A DNA stretch of 64,000 bases, from positions 62,001 through 126,000 of the forward strand of contig CANJPU010000003.1 in NCBI GenBank assembly GCA_947476285.1, given 5' to 3'. The position numbers and the translations under genes are program-made. Below are positions 51,180 to 60,121 of this stretch, one piece after another; position 1 is the stretch's first letter, and the number at the start of each line of letters is the position of its first letter. Below the pieces are notes generated by a model. It did no database searches. It was given only the letters and a program-made list of their open reading frames with translations, and was not told where the DNA came from. Source of the stretch: Comamonadaceae bacterium. GTDB lineage: Bacteria > Pseudomonadota > Gammaproteobacteria > Burkholderiales > Burkholderiaceae_C.

Positions 51180-52913
51180 ATGGTGCAGGCCGCGATGGCA
51201 AGGAATTCACCGATCGGTACGCCGGCACAGCCCGGCGAGCTGGCGCCATCGGCCTGGATCACGCGCCTGGATCAGCCCCGCATTGACTGTGACGCCGGCG
51301 CTCTGGCGGGGCTGCGCTTTGCCATCAAGGACAACATCGATGCTGCGGGGCTGAACACCACCGCAGGCTGTGCTGCATACGCCTATGTCGCGCAAGATGA
51401 CGCCGCCGTGGTGCGTAAATTGCTCGGCGCTGGTGCACAACTGGTGGGCAAGACCAATCTCGACCAATTCGCCTGCGGCTTGAACGGAACGCGGTCCCCC
51501 TATGGGGTGGTGCCCAATTCTTTCGACGCGCGCTATGTGTGTGGTGGCTCTAGCTCCGGCTCGGCTTATGCGGTGGCCACTGGCCAAGTGGATTTCGCGC
51601 TGGGCACGGACACGGCCGGCTCTGGCCGTGTGCCGGCGGGCCTGAACAACATCGTCGGGCTCAAGCCTTCGCGCGGACTCATCAGCACGCGCGGTGTGGT
51701 GCCGGCGGCGCGCAGTGTGGACTGTGTCTCGATCTTTGCGCGCACGGTCGCCACCGCCGCGCAAGTGCTGGCCCAGGCAATGGGGTACGACCCCGCCGAT
51801 CCCTATTCGCGCAAGCTGCCCATGGCCAGTCGCCCGTTTCCTGCGTCATTGCGCGTGGGCATTCCTGATGTGCTGGAGTTTCATGGTGACCAACTCTCGG
51901 ACAAGGCATTCGCACAAGCCGTAGAGCAAATCGGCGCGCATGGCGGCAAGGCTGTGCGAGTCTCGTTCCGCTCGCTCGCGCAAGCAGCGGCCCTGCTCTA
52001 CGACAGCGCATTGGTTGCCGAGCGCTACCACGCGATTCGTGAGTTCTTCGACGCCGATCCGCAGCAAGTGATGGAGCCGGTGCGCGCCATCATTGCGCAA
52101 GGGCGCGACTACACAGCCGCAGATGTGTTTGAAGCTCAGACTCAACTGCAGGCTTTGCGCCAGCAGGTGGCAGCCATGTGGAATGACATCGACGTGCTGA
52201 TGGTGCCCACCGCACCCACGCACTGCACCATCGCGCAAATGCAGGCCGATCCCATCGCGCTCAATCGCAAGCTTGGCGCATACACCAACTTCGTGAATCT
52301 GCTGGACTATGCGGCCCTGTCGGTGCCCAGCAGCATCCGGCCCGATGGCCTGCCCTTTGGTATCACCCTGATAGGGCCGTGCGGCAGCGACTGGCAACTG
52401 GCCGAGTTGGGCCAGCGCTACCACTTGGCCAGCGGCATGACACAGGGTGCAACCGGCCTGCCACTGCCAAGCGCGCAGACCATCCCGGGCCTGACAGCCA
52501 GCGGCACAGTGAAGCTGGCGGTGGTGGGCGCGCATCTGAGCGGCATGCCTTTGAATGGTCAACTCACTGAGCGCGGCGCCACGCTGGTCTGTGCCAGCCA
52601 GACAGCCGCGCACTACAGGCTTTATGCCCTGCCCGGCACCGTGCCGCCCAAGCCGGGCATGCTGCGCGTGGCCGAGCAGCGCGGCGCGCGCATCGATGTG
52701 GAAGTCTGGCAGATGCCCACCGAGCACTACGGAAGCTTCGTCGCACTGATTCCATCGCCCTTGTGCATAGGCACGTTGGAGCTGGCCGATGGCAGCGCGG
52801 TGCAAGGATTTCTGTGCGAAGCGCAGGCCACCACCGGTGCGCAAGACATCTCTCAGTTCGGCGGCTGGCGGGCTTACATCGCCTGGCTTTCACAACAACA
52901 ACAACAGCAATGA
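51180..52913 (+). CDS. atzF: Allophanate hydrolase / 1,3-dicarboxyurea deaminase AtzF, short N-terminus
   Basis: 577-aa amidase-signature enzyme plus the C-terminal AtzF domain (about 450-570: VVGAHLSGMPLNGQLTERGA, YALPGTVPPKPGMLR). The Lys-cisSer-Ser triad is intact: K50 (FAIKDNID), S124 (GGSSSGS) and S148 (GTDTAGSG). In Pseudomonas ADP AtzF these are K91, S165 and S189, so this protein is about 41 residues shorter at the N-terminus. The IS remnant ends ~70 bp upstream. Starts at 51165, 51180 or 51195 are possible; none restores the missing helix. It ends in a short poly-Gln stretch. It releases NH3 + CO2 at the end of the biuret/triuret route and starts the rightward cluster. Confidence 0.85.
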   Translation: MVQAAMARNSPIGTPAQPGELAPSAWITRLDQPRIDCDAGALAGLRFAIKDNIDAAGLNTTAGCAAYAYVAQDDAAVVRKLLGAGAQLVGKTNLDQFACGLNGTRSPYGVVPNSFDARYVCGGSSSGSAYAVATGQVDFALGTDTAGSGRVPAGLNNIVGLKPSRGLISTRGVVPAARSVDCVSIFARTVATAAQVLAQAMGYDPADPYSRKLPMASRPFPASLRVGIPDVLEFHGDQLSDKAFAQAVEQIGAHGGKAVRVSFRSLAQAAALLYDSALVAERYHAIREFFDADPQQVMEPVRAIIAQGRDYTAADVFEAQTQLQALRQQVAAMWNDIDVLMVPTAPTHCTIAQMQADPIALNRKLGAYTNFVNLLDYAALSVPSSIRPDGLPFGITLIGPCGSDWQLAELGQRYHLASGMTQGATGLPLPSAQTIPGLTASGTVKLAVVGAHLSGMPLNGQLTERGATLVCASQTAAHYRLYALPGTVPPKPGMLRVAEQRGARIDVEVWQMPTEHYGSFVALIPSPLCIGTLELADGSAVQGFLCEAQATTGAQDISQFGGWRAYIAWLSQQQQQQ

Positions 52914-52975
52914 CCGCAGCCACCCCAGTCGCCATTCATTCAATCACTCATCACATTTCAGCCAAGGAGCGCTAC

Positions 52976-53983
52976 ATGACGTCCAGATTACCCATCGCAA
53001 AATCCATCTCACGCCGCACCGTGCTGCAAACCGGTGCGGCCGCCGCGGCCATCGCTGCGCTTGGGGCGCCCAGAGTGCAAGCGCAGACGGGTCCCAAGAT
53101 TCGCATCGGCTACTGGCCGATCGCAGCGGGCCTGCCTTTTTACGCGGCGGTTGAGAAAGGCTTCTTCAAGGAAGCGGGGCTCGATGTGGAGGCCATCAGA
53201 TTCGCAGGTGCGCAGCAGATCATGGAAGCCATGCTGTCCGGCCGCTGCGACGGTAGCTCCAATGGCACTGGTTCGGCCAATCTGGCGGTCGGTGAAATCG
53301 CCGCGCCCGGCACCTTCAAGATCTTCGCGGCTAATCCGAGTAACGCGAAGAATGTGCTCGACCAGTTCCTGGTGCCTGTGGCCAGTCCTGTCAAAAGCAT
53401 TGCCGAACTCAAGGGCAAGAAAGTCGCCTCAGGCCCCGGCATTCAGAACGTGACCTTGGCCAAGACCGTGCTGGAGCGCGCCGGCGCCACCGGCGTGACC
53501 GTGATCGAGTTGCCCATCGGCCAACACGTGGCCGCCTTGGCCGCGGGTCAGGTGGACGGCGTCTATACGCTGGAGCCCACTGGCACCATCGGGAGATTGA
53601 ATGGCACCACCCGCATGCTGGAAGCCGGTGTAATTGCCAAATACATTTTGGGCGATCCGATGGCGCCCTGGTTTGGCGGCTCGGCCTCGCTCAAATCAGA
53701 TTTCGTGCAGAAGTACCCGGCAGAGGCCAAGAAGTTCGTCGCGGCCTATGCCAACGGCATTGCACTGGTGCGCAGCAATCCGAACGAGGCGCGGCAATAC
53801 CTGAAAGGCTACACCGCCATTGAAGGGGCCTTGACCGCTGAAGTACCGCTGGCAGCCTACACGCTCTACAACGAATTCACGCAGAAGGACATCGCGCATT
53901 TCCAGAAGTTCTTCGACCTCTTCTCTGAAAAAGGTATCTTCCCATCGCGTCTGATGGTGGACACGATGCTCTACAAGGGATGA
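52976..53983 (+). CDS. NitT/TauT-type ABC transporter, substrate-binding protein
   Basis: 335-aa periplasmic protein. The N-terminus SISRRTVLQTGAAAAAIAALG has a twin-arginine (Tat) pattern followed by a hydrophobic stretch and a QA-Q cleavage region. The body begins KIRIGYWPIAAGLPFYAAVEKGFFKEAGLDVEAIRF, the NMT1/SsuA-like fold. AAGGAG (52964-52969) sits 6 bases before ATG 52976. Permease and ATPase genes follow. The position between atzF and atzGEH suggests uptake of a urea-like compound or related amide. Confidence 0.9.
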   Translation: MTSRLPIAKSISRRTVLQTGAAAAAIAALGAPRVQAQTGPKIRIGYWPIAAGLPFYAAVEKGFFKEAGLDVEAIRFAGAQQIMEAMLSGRCDGSSNGTGSANLAVGEIAAPGTFKIFAANPSNAKNVLDQFLVPVASPVKSIAELKGKKVASGPGIQNVTLAKTVLERAGATGVTVIELPIGQHVAALAAGQVDGVYTLEPTGTIGRLNGTTRMLEAGVIAKYILGDPMAPWFGGSASLKSDFVQKYPAEAKKFVAAYANGIALVRSNPNEARQYLKGYTAIEGALTAEVPLAAYTLYNEFTQKDIAHFQKFFDLFSEKGIFPSRLMVDTMLYKG

Positions 53984-54013
53984 GAGCCATGCCGCAACCA
54001 GCAGGGGTTCATC

Positions 54014-54850
54014 ATGGCTGCTGAATCCAACAGCGCAGCCGCCGCAGCGCCCTGGTCGCCGCCTGTGGGCGCTGCGGTGCCCACACCCCCGCGCGCGCCA
54101 TCGTGGGGCCGGCTGCTGCCCTTTGTGGGCCCGCTGGTGCTCTTCATCGTGTGGGACTTCGTGGTGCGCTTCGGCTTCATCCGCGCGATCTTGCTGCCAT
54201 CACCTGCCGACACGGTGCTGGCCTTGGTCACGGGTCTGCTGGGCGGGCCCTTGTTGCTGGACTTCGCAGTCACCGTCAAGCGCACCTTGCAAGCCTTTGC
54301 CATCGCAGCCGTGATCGGCATGCCGCTGGGGGTGTTGCTCGGCAGCAATGAGAAAGCCTATCGCAGCGTTGAGTTTTTGATCGACTTCTTCCGCTCCACA
54401 CCATCGTCCGCATTGATTCCATTGTTCCTGTTGATCTTCGGTGTGTCCGATGTCAACAAGGTGGCCATCGCCGCATTCGGTGCCTTCCTGATCGTTGTGT
54501 TCAACAGCGCCTATGGGGTGATCAACGCGCGCAAGCAGCGGGTGATGGCAGCCAAGGTGATGGGCGCATCGCGCTGGCAAATCTTTCGCGATGTGCTGAT
54601 CTGGGAAAGCCTGCAGCCCTCATTTGTGGGCCTGCGCTCAGCGGTGTCGATGGCGCTGGTGATCGTGATCGTGGCCGAGATGTTCATCGGCTCCGAGAGC
54701 GGCCTGGGCCACCGCATCATCAACGCGCAGCAAGTGATGAACGTCAAGGGCATGTACGCCGCCATCTTGTCGGCCGGTGTGCTGGGCTATGTGCTCAACA
54801 TCCTGTTCCTGCTGGCCGAGCGGCGCATTGTGCACTGGAGTGGAAGATGA
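54014..54850 (+). CDS. NitT/TauT-type ABC transporter, permease
   Basis: 278-aa inner-membrane permease with about six helices after a Pro/Ala-rich cytosolic N-terminus. The EAA loop is AAKVMGASRWQIFRDVLIWESLQ (about 177-199), matching the SsuC/TauC type. It overlaps the ATPase gene by 4 bp (ATGA) and follows the binding-protein gene by 30 bp. Confidence 0.9.
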   Translation: MAAESNSAAAAAPWSPPVGAAVPTPPRAPSWGRLLPFVGPLVLFIVWDFVVRFGFIRAILLPSPADTVLALVTGLLGGPLLLDFAVTVKRTLQAFAIAAVIGMPLGVLLGSNEKAYRSVEFLIDFFRSTPSSALIPLFLLIFGVSDVNKVAIAAFGAFLIVVFNSAYGVINARKQRVMAAKVMGASRWQIFRDVLIWESLQPSFVGLRSAVSMALVIVIVAEMFIGSESGLGHRIINAQQVMNVKGMYAAILSAGVLGYVLNILFLLAERRIVHWSGR

Positions 54851-55674
54851 ACGCAGTTCTCAATGCGCCCATTGGCGTTTACGCCGATGTGCCGCAGCCG
54901 GTCTTTCAGCCCGGCCCAGCCGGCACGCACATCACGATTCGCGGCTTGACCAAATACTTTGCCGGGTGGCCGCTGTATGAGAACTTCGATCTCGACATTC
55001 CCAAGAACAAGATCGTCTCCGTGTTTGGCCCCAATGGCTGCGGCAAATCGACGCTGATCAACATGATCGCCGGGCTGGTGCCGATTGACTCGGGCGAGAT
55101 CTTGTTCGATGGCAAATCGCTCAAGGACACCAAGATCGGCTATGTCTTTCAGAACTACCGCGAGGCCATGTTCCCGTGGATGCGCACCATCGACAACATC
55201 GCCTATCCGCTCAAGCTGGAGGGCCGCTCCAAGGCCGAGGTGGACCGGCGGATGCAGGAGCTTGTGGCTTCCTTCGATGTGAAGTTCGATCTGCATCGCT
55301 ACCCGTATGAACTCTCAGGCGGCCAACAGCAGACGGCATCGATCATGCGCGCGCTGGCCAATCATCCCGAGGTGTTGTTCCTGGACGAGCCTTTCTCCGC
55401 GCTGGATTTCGAGATGACTCTGTTCATCCGCGAAAAGCTGCAAGAGGTCTTCTTGCAGACCGGCACGACCATGCTGCTGGTCTCGCATGATCTGGAAGAG
55501 GCGGTGTACCTGGCCGACCAGGTGTTGCTGCTGACCAAGCGGCCCACCAAGGTCGCGGAGATCCTGCCCTATGGCGACGCGCGGCCGCGCACGGTGGAGA
55601 CTTTGTCCGAGCCCAGTTTCATCAGTGCCAAGAAGCGCAGCCTGGAGATTTTCCAGCGCGAGGTTCGTCGATAA
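54847..55674 (+). CDS. NitT/TauT-type ABC transporter, ATP-binding protein
   Basis: 275-aa ATPase. Walker A is FGPNGCGKSTLINMIAGL (about 57-74), signature LSGGQQQTASIMRAL, Walker B VLFLDEPFSALD and H-loop LLVSHDLEEAVYLADQ. The final R of the usual LSGGQ-x-QR is replaced (QQQT), a small change often tolerated. It energises the preceding permease. Confidence 0.9.
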   Translation: MNAVLNAPIGVYADVPQPVFQPGPAGTHITIRGLTKYFAGWPLYENFDLDIPKNKIVSVFGPNGCGKSTLINMIAGLVPIDSGEILFDGKSLKDTKIGYVFQNYREAMFPWMRTIDNIAYPLKLEGRSKAEVDRRMQELVASFDVKFDLHRYPYELSGGQQQTASIMRALANHPEVLFLDEPFSALDFEMTLFIREKLQEVFLQTGTTMLLVSHDLEEAVYLADQVLLLTKRPTKVAEILPYGDARPRTVETLSEPSFISAKKRSLEIFQREVRR

Positions 55675-55715
55675 GGGCGCGCCGCACAAATCCCAATCGA
55701 TCGTACAACCCTCAA

Positions 55716-55740
55716 CCGTTCGGGCTGAGCCTGTCGAAGC
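55716..55740. repeat. Second copy of the REP-like unit
   Basis: The 25-base segment beginning CCGTTCGGGCTGAGCCTG is, in reverse complement, 19/20 identical to GACAGGCTCAGCGCGAACGG at 49241-49260. It is a single arm, not a full palindrome, in the 87-bp gap between the ATPase gene and atzG. Confidence 0.7.
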
Positions 55741-55761
55741 CCCCTTCAAGATACGCCAGAT

Positions 55762-55980
55762 ATGGAAGACAGCCAAAGTCTCGATTACGTCAAGGCCAGC
55801 GCGCGGGCGTTGGGTCTTGCATTGGATGATGCGCGCGCCCAGGCGGTGGCCGCGCATTTCGCTCGCACGCTGGCGCTGGCTCGCCTGCTCGATCAGGCCG
55901 AACTGTCGCCCGAACATGAACCGGCAGAAGTCTTTCGACCCGCCCCCTTCCCTGCGATCACAGACGATGAGGTCGCCTGA
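55762..55980 (+). CDS. atzG: AtzG-like small subunit of 1-carboxybiuret hydrolase
   Basis: 72-aa protein of the DUF4089/AtzG family: LDYVKASARALGLALDDARAQAVAAHFARTLALARLLDQAEL, then an acidic/Pro-rich tail (PEHEPAEVFRPAPF). AtzG binds and stabilises AtzE in a GatC/GatA-like manner. It overlaps atzE by 14 bp in another frame, so the two products are made in coupled fashion. It is short enough to be missed by automated annotation. Confidence 0.88.
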   Translation: MEDSQSLDYVKASARALGLALDDARAQAVAAHFARTLALARLLDQAELSPEHEPAEVFRPAPFPAITDDEVA

Positions 55981-57361
55981 ATTGACAGGCGCTGTCTCCA
56001 TCATTCGTGCGGTGGCCGCGGGACAGGCGAGCGCCAGCGAAGTGCTGAACTCTTGCATCGCCCGCATCGATGCCAGCGATGCACAGGTCAATGCCTTCAC
56101 CGACAAGACCTTTGCGCGAGCTCGGGCCGAAGCCGCTGCCATCGACGCGCGGCGCGCGCGTGGCGAGGTGCTGCCACCGCTGGCCGGGTTGCCTTATGCG
56201 GTGAAGAATTTGTTTGACATCGAGGGACTCACCACGCTGGCGGGATCGAAGATCAATCGTGGCCTGGCAGCGGCGCAATGCGATGCAGTGCTGGTGCAGC
56301 GCCTGCGTGAAGCGGGCGCGGTGCTGGTGGGCGCGCTCAACATGGACGAGTACGCCTACGGCTTCACGACCGAGAATTCTCACTACGGGCCGACCCACAA
56401 TCCGCATGACCTCACGCGCACCGCAGGGGGCTCATCCGGTGGCTCGGGGGCGGCAGTTGCGTCGGGCCAGGTGCCTTTGAGTCTGGGTTCAGACACCAAT
56501 GGCTCGATCCGCGTGCCTGCGTCGCTGTGCGGCGTGTGGGGGCTCAAGCCCACTTTCGGGCGGCTCTCGCGCCGAGGCAGCTTTCCCTTCGTGCACAGCA
56601 TTGATCACTTGGGGCCGCTGGCTGACAGCGTGCAAGCCTTGGCGTTGTCCTATGACGCAATGCAAGGGCCTGATGCCCTGGATGCGGGTTGCCATGCGTT
56701 GGCGGTGCAAGCAGTGGCGGGTCGAATCGACCTCGGCGCCAAGGGCTTGCGCATCGGCGTGCTGGGGGGCTACTTTCACGACAACGCAACAGCCGCCGCA
56801 CGCTCGGTTGCGCAACTTGCCGCGCAAACCCTGGGAGCGACGCAAGAGGTGACATGGCCCGATGCCGCCCTGGGCCGCGCCGCCGCGTTCATCATCACCG
56901 CCAGCGAAGGCGGCAGCTTGCATATGACCAACTTGCGCGAGCGAGCCGATGACTTCGAGCCCTTGTCGGTCGATCGCTTCATCTCGGGCGCGCTGCAGCC
57001 GGCCGATTGGTACATCAAGGCGCAGCGCTTTCGCCGCGTCTATCGCGACCGGGTCAACGCTCTCTTTGAGAAGTGGGACGTATTGATCGCACCCGCCACG
57101 CCAGTCAGTGCGCCGGTGCTCGGCACCGAATGGCTGGAGATCAATGGGCAGACGCTGCCGTGTCGCCCCGCCATGGGTTTACTCACGCAGCCGATTTCAT
57201 TTGCCGGCTGCCCGGTGGTGGCCGCGCCGATGTGGCCCCAGGGCACGGGCGGCATGCCCATCGGCGTGCAACTGATTGCCGCACCTTGGTGCGAAGAGGC
57301 GGCGCTGCGCGCGGCAATGGTGCTGCAGCAGGCTGGGGTTGCGCGCTTGAAACCGAGATGA
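55967..57361 (+). CDS. atzE: 1-carboxybiuret hydrolase AtzE
   Basis: 464-aa amidase-signature enzyme. Triad: K80 (LPYAVKNLFDIEG), S156 (GGSSGGSG) and S180 (SDTNGSIRVP). Long stretches, such as RRARGEVLPPLAGLPY, HSIDHLGPLADSV and EPLSVDRFISG, match my memory of Pseudomonas ADP AtzE closely. The enzyme deaminates 1-carboxybiuret to 1,3-dicarboxyurea, which AtzF then hydrolyses. ATG 55967 lies inside the end of atzG. Confidence 0.93.
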   Translation: MRSPELTGAVSIIRAVAAGQASASEVLNSCIARIDASDAQVNAFTDKTFARARAEAAAIDARRARGEVLPPLAGLPYAVKNLFDIEGLTTLAGSKINRGLAAAQCDAVLVQRLREAGAVLVGALNMDEYAYGFTTENSHYGPTHNPHDLTRTAGGSSGGSGAAVASGQVPLSLGSDTNGSIRVPASLCGVWGLKPTFGRLSRRGSFPFVHSIDHLGPLADSVQALALSYDAMQGPDALDAGCHALAVQAVAGRIDLGAKGLRIGVLGGYFHDNATAAARSVAQLAAQTLGATQEVTWPDAALGRAAAFIITASEGGSLHMTNLRERADDFEPLSVDRFISGALQPADWYIKAQRFRRVYRDRVNALFEKWDVLIAPATPVSAPVLGTEWLEINGQTLPCRPAMGLLTQPISFAGCPVVAAPMWPQGTGGMPIGVQLIAAPWCEEAALRAAMVLQQAGVARLKPR

Positions 57362-57370
57362 CACAGACGG

Positions 57371-57775
57371 ATGACACAGACCATGGATATCAACTTGCCC
57401 GAGGTGCTCGCCGAAGTCACGGCCGCTTTCGAGCGTTATGAGACGGCACTGGTCACCAACGACGTCGCGACACTTGACGCCTTCTTCTGGCGCAGCCCGC
57501 ACACGCTGCGTTACGGCGCCACTGAGAACCTCTACGGCTATGAAGCCATACAGGCCTTCCGCGCGGCGCGGCCCGCACAGGGGCTCGCCCGCAGTGTGCA
57601 CAAGAAGGTGATTACCACCTACGGCCGTGACTTCGCCACCGCGAATGTCGAATTCCAACGCGCCGGAGCTGATAGCACAGGCCGGCAAAGTCAGACCTGG
57701 ATGCACACGCCCGATGGTTGGCGCGTCGTCGCGGCCCACGTGAGTTTGCTCGTTCCGATCAAGCCTGCCGCTTGA
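57371..57775 (+). CDS. atzH: AtzH-like protein (DUF3225, SnoaL/NTF2-like fold)
   Basis: 134-aa small protein: [25 protein letters not shown], then [17 protein letters not shown] and [18 protein letters not shown], a typical NTF2-like layout. Homologues accompany atzE/atzG in cyanuric acid, biuret and amide clusters; an amidase or accessory role has been proposed. A 13-bp tandem duplication around the start gives two ATGACACAGAC copies (57358 and 57371); only the second is in frame with this protein. 57383 is a further possible start. Confidence 0.85.
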   Translation: MTQTMDINLPEVLAEVTAAFERYETALVTNDVATLDAFFWRSPHTLRYGATENLYGYEAIQAFRAARPAQGLARSVHKKVITTYGRDFATANVEFQRAGADSTGRQSQTWMHTPDGWRVVAAHVSLLVPIKPAA

Positions 57776-57860
57776 CACCGAGCGTGGCCATCTCCTTGCA
57801 CGAATCCTGCTAGTTCCTTGTTCTGGTGCGTCCTCAACCCTCAACCCTACGGAGAAACCC

Positions 57861-58982
57861 ATGAACCCCAAGAATTTCAATCGCCGCGATTCACTCAAGT
57901 CTTTGGCTGCCCTTGGGGCTGTCGGCACCCTGGGTGCGTTCAGCGAGCTTGCCTTCGCGCAAAAGCCCATCACCGTCGGCGTCATCTACGTTGGCCCGCG
58001 CGATGACTACGGCTACAACCAGGCGCAGGCCGAGGCCGCTGCCGCGCTCAAGAAGATGGCTGGCATCAAAGTGGTGGAAGAAGAGAACGTGGCCGAAACA
58101 GCAGCCGTGCAAAAGACCATGACCGGCATGATTGCGCAGGATGGCGCGTCCTTGATCTTCCCGACCTCATTCGGTTACTTCGATCCGCACATGCTGGCCG
58201 TGGCGGGCAAGAACCCCAACGTGCGCTTTGCCCACTGCGGTGGCATGTGGACCGAGGGCAAGCACCCCAAGAACACGGCCAGCTTCTTTGGCTATATCGA
58301 CGAGTGCCAGTACCTCAACGGCGTGATCGCCGGCCACATGAGCAAGAGCGGCAAGCTCGGCTTCGTTGCAGCCAAGCCGATTCCACAGGTGCTGCGCAAC
58401 ATCAATGCCTTCACCATGGGCGCGCGCTCGGTCAAGCCCGCCATGACCACCAGTGTGATCTTCACCGGTGATTGGTCCATGCCGGTCAAGGAAGCCGAGG
58501 CCACCAACAGCCTGGCTGACCAGGGAGTCGATGTGTTCACCATGCACGTCGATGGCCCCAAGGTCATCGTCGAGACCGCAGCCAAGCGCGGCAAGATGGT
58601 CTGCGGCTACCACGCCAGCCAGGCCAAACTGGCGCCGCAGGCCTACCTCACCGGCGCCGAATGGAACTGGCTCACTGCCTACACCACCTTCATCGAAGCC
58701 GCTCGCAGCGGCAAGCCGCATCCCAACTTCGTGCGCGGCGGCTTGAAGGACGGCTTTGTGAAGATGTCGGCCTACGGCCCCACGGTGACCGATGCAGCCA
58801 AGAAAGCGGCGGACGCGATCAAGACGCAGATGATGGCCGGCAAGTTCGACATCTTCAAGGGCGCACTCAAAGACAACAAGGGTGCCACCGTGATTGCCGC
58901 GGGCAAGAGCATGAAGCAGACCGACATGGATCTGGAGAAGATGAACTACCTGGTGGAAGGCGTGATCGGCTCCATCAGCTAA
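57861..58982 (+). CDS. BMP-family ABC transporter, substrate-binding protein
   Basis: 373-aa periplasmic binding protein of the basic-membrane-protein/PnrA family, usually for nucleosides and here probably for another N-rich solute. The N-terminus NFNRRDSLKSLAALGAVGTLG is a clear Tat signal. The body begins KPITVGVIYVGPRDDYGYNQAQAEAA and includes SFGYFDPHMLAVAGKNPNVRFAHCGG. GGAG is ~8 bases before the ATG. Two permeases and a double ATPase follow, with biuH inserted between them. Confidence 0.92.
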   Translation: MNPKNFNRRDSLKSLAALGAVGTLGAFSELAFAQKPITVGVIYVGPRDDYGYNQAQAEAAAALKKMAGIKVVEEENVAETAAVQKTMTGMIAQDGASLIFPTSFGYFDPHMLAVAGKNPNVRFAHCGGMWTEGKHPKNTASFFGYIDECQYLNGVIAGHMSKSGKLGFVAAKPIPQVLRNINAFTMGARSVKPAMTTSVIFTGDWSMPVKEAEATNSLADQGVDVFTMHVDGPKVIVETAAKRGKMVCGYHASQAKLAPQAYLTGAEWNWLTAYTTFIEAARSGKPHPNFVRGGLKDGFVKMSAYGPTVTDAAKKAADAIKTQMMAGKFDIFKGALKDNKGATVIAAGKSMKQTDMDLEKMNYLVEGVIGSIS

Positions 58983-59004
58983 GAGCCCTGGGCTGCAGCA
59001 TTCC

Positions 59005-60108
59005 ATGCGAAGCATCCTCAAAGACATATTGCTGCCCACCTCGGCCATCGCCGCGGCGCTCTTGCTGTTTGGCTTGGTCGTGTGGTTTGCAGGGGTGAGT
59101 CCGCTGCAGGTGTGGGTGCTGTTGTTCAAGGGCGCGTTTGGAGATTGGTATTCGTGGCAGAACACCTTGCAGCGCGCCGCGCCCTTGATGTTGACCGCCC
59201 TGTGCGTGGCGATACCGGCACGCGCAGGCCTGGTGATCATCGGCGGGGAAGGGGCGTTGGTGCTGGGCGGTTTGGCTTGCGCGGGGCTTGCCCAGGCACT
59301 GCCGCTGCCTGCCAACATGGCGGGCACTTTGATGGTGTGCGTGGCCGGGGCTGTCGCGGGCGGGCTGTGGATCATGCTGGCGGGGTGGTTGCGGCAGTTT
59401 CGCGGCATCAACGAAACCATCAGCAGTCTGCTGCTGGCCTATGTGGCCATCGGCTTGTTCAAGCATCTGGTGGAAGGCCCGCTGCGCGATCCGTCCAGTC
59501 TGAACAAGCCATCTACATTCGCATTGGCCGAGGGCTTGCGCATCGGCGGCATCGGCGGCTCGGATGTGCACTGGGGTCTGGTGCTGGGATTGATCGCGTG
59601 CATTGTTTGCGCGCTGTGGCTGCGCTGGACACCATCCGGGTTTTCTGTTCGTGTCGTCGGTGGCAATTTGCGCACGGCGCAGTTGATGGGCTTGCCTGCC
59701 TCGCGTCTGGTGTTGCTCGCGTGCGGCCTGGGCGGCGCCGCCGCTGGGCTGGCCGGCGCGGTGGAAGTGGCAGCAGTGCACACCAGTGCCAATGCGTCGC
59801 TGATCGCCGGCTATGGCTATGCCGGCATTCTGGTTTCATTCATCGCGCGGCATCATCCGCTTGCGGTGATTCCGGTGGCCATCTTGTTTGGCGGCTTCGG
59901 CGCAGCGGGCAGCTTGTTGCAGCGGCGCCTGGGCTTGCCTGATGCGTCGGTGATGCTGCTGCAGGGAATCGCTTTCGTGTTGATTCTGGCCAGCGAGGCC
60001 TTGCGTGATGTCAACTGGAAGGCGCTGTGGTCGCGCATGGCGCACTCGGCGCAGCCGCCAGCCGGGCCCAGCGCTGCGCAGATGGCCATGGGGGAGAAGC
60101 TCGCATGA
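59005..60108 (+). CDS. BMP-type ABC transporter, permease 1
   Basis: 367-aa membrane protein with about eight to ten hydrophobic helices. RGINETISSLLLAYVAIGLFKHLVEGPLRDP is the BPD_transp_2 (YufP-like) signature, and RVVGGNLRTAQLMGLPASRLVLLACGLGGAAAGLAG is the conserved coupling segment. It is followed 13 bp later by the second permease. Confidence 0.9.
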   Translation: MRSILKDILLPTSAIAAALLLFGLVVWFAGVSPLQVWVLLFKGAFGDWYSWQNTLQRAAPLMLTALCVAIPARAGLVIIGGEGALVLGGLACAGLAQALPLPANMAGTLMVCVAGAVAGGLWIMLAGWLRQFRGINETISSLLLAYVAIGLFKHLVEGPLRDPSSLNKPSTFALAEGLRIGGIGGSDVHWGLVLGLIACIVCALWLRWTPSGFSVRVVGGNLRTAQLMGLPASRLVLLACGLGGAAAGLAGAVEVAAVHTSANASLIAGYGYAGILVSFIARHHPLAVIPVAILFGGFGAAGSLLQRRLGLPDASVMLLQGIAFVLILASEALRDVNWKALWSRMAHSAQPPAGPSAAQMAMGEKLA

Positions 60109-60121
60109 GTGAGGCTTCAGC

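Noticed and set aside
52893..52913. CAA/CAG microsatellite at the end of atzF (SQQQQQQ)
   Set aside because: A real short repeat, but at the extreme C-terminus and too short to argue for phase variation.
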